From: Micrococcales bacterium
GTDB lineage: Bacteria > Actinomycetota > Actinomycetes > Actinomycetales > Dermatophilaceae
Assembly: GCA_030452775.1 (NCBI GenBank)
Contig: JAKDLQ010000160.1
Span: 1-5,464 of the forward strand
Direction of reading: 5' to 3'
Length of the DNA stretch: 5,464 nt
Shown here: positions 5,130-5,464 of the stretch, in pieces
How positions within the stretch are numbered: the first letter of the stretch is position 1
Layout of the letters: the number at the start of each line of letters is the position of its first letter
Program-made: the position numbers and the translations under genes
The notes under the pieces: model-generated
The model's input: the letters and a program-made list of their open reading frames with translations, nothing else
The model's database searches: none
What the model was told of the DNA's origin: nothing

Positions 5130-5464
5130 ATGCGGACCTTGCGGCGTTGGTGGCCCGCCCTCTTCGGTGGGTTTGCCGCGATCTTCGTGCTGGTCACGGA
5201 TCTCCTTGCCGGACAGGTGGGGACCGGAGTGCTGCTGGCAGTGCTCATGCTGGCGCTCGGCGGGGTCCTCTCCCCGGGCCTCTTCCCCCGCAGCGCCGAC
5301 CTCGAGCAGGCTCGGGCAGCAGCCCGAGCCGGCCGCGCCCCGTTGGTCTTCTGGAAACCCGGTTGCACCTACTGCATCCGGATGCGGCTCTGGCTGCTCG
5401 GTCGGACCGGGCGCCGGGTGTCATGGGTGGACAGCTCAGCAGACTCCGCCGCTGAGCTTCTTGT
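5130..5464 (+). CDS. Membrane-anchored glutaredoxin/mycoredoxin-like protein, 3' truncated by window edge
   Basis: The first 111 codons are present and the frame is open to the window end. The N-terminus is basic (MRTLRRWW), followed by two predicted membrane helices at about 9-28 and 31-53, then an amphipathic linker rich in Ala and Arg. A glutaredoxin-type active site follows: LVFWKPGCTYCIRMRLWLL, with Cys79-Thr-Tyr-Cys82, and the next strand VSWVDSSAD. In mycoredoxins and glutaredoxins the CxxC pair reduces mixed disulfides (with mycothiol in actinobacteria). The basic N-terminus and two helices suggest that the redox domain faces the cytoplasm. An in-frame TAG at 5118-5120 just upstream makes ATG 5130 the first available ATG. 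The downstream cis-Pro (TVP) motif lies outside the window. The overlapping frame at 5093-5455 shows no family features and is treated as a shadow. Confidence 0.8.
   Translation, partial: MRTLRRWWPALFGGFAAIFVLVTDLLAGQVGTGVLLAVLMLALGGVLSPGLFPRSADLEQARAAARAGRAPLVFWKPGCTYCIRMRLWLLGRTGRRVSWVDSSADSAAELL

Noticed and set aside
5093..5455. 120-codon plus-strand frame overlapping the glutaredoxin-like gene
   Set aside because: It has no recognisable motif and a skewed Arg/Gly/Pro composition, while the overlapping frame from 5130 encodes TM helices and a CxxC redox site.
1..5464. HspR-binding HAIR site (CTTGAGT-N7-ACTCAAG)
   Set aside because: I found no copy in the window by eye; the expected location is the dnaK promoter, outside the window.

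Overview
The window is high-GC DNA with strong GC3 bias, GTG as well as ATG starts and 4-bp gene overlaps, as expected of an actinobacterium. The order dnaK-grpE-dnaJ-hspR, with a MerR-type HspR repressor instead of the HrcA/CIRCE system, is the classical actinobacterial heat-shock operon. The DnaJ without a zinc finger and the membrane-anchored glutaredoxin-like protein would fit a member of the Micrococcales (for example an Intrasporangiaceae-like organism), but that finer placement is a guess. All genes lie on the + strand.

Layout: (1) 1-800, the 3' part of dnaK, beginning at the interdomain linker; (2) 797-1528, grpE, overlapping dnaK by 4 bp, with a pentapeptide-repeat N-terminal extension and a strong hairpin inside the coding region; (3) an 85-bp gap with a perfect 11-bp inverted repeat and a 10-bp tandem duplication next to the dnaJ ribosome binding site; (4) 1614-2621, a cysteine-free DnaJ; (5) 2636-3106, hspR; (6) 3114-4964, a PhoD-like metallophosphatase that starts 7 bp after hspR and carries six in-frame 18-bp tandem repeats; (7) 4962-5089, a 122-bp candidate MITE with near-perfect 14-bp terminal inverted repeats flanked by TGA on both sides, abutting the phosphatase stop codon; (8) 5130 to the end, the 5' part of a two-TM glutaredoxin-like gene, perhaps expressed from a leaderless mRNA.

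How the genes work together: DnaK, DnaJ and GrpE form the Hsp70 folding cycle (ATPase, J-protein activator, nucleotide exchange factor). HspR represses the operon from HAIR sites that should lie upstream of dnaK, outside this window, and uses DnaK as co-repressor. The phosphatase is placed as a likely fifth gene of the same transcript. The glutaredoxin-like gene appears to be a separate unit beyond the inserted element.

No tRNA, rRNA, CRISPR array or intact transposase was seen. The most notable items are the candidate MITE at the phosphatase stop codon, the in-frame repeat array in the phosphatase, and the hairpins within and after grpE. I see no evidence of a wholly new multi-gene system.
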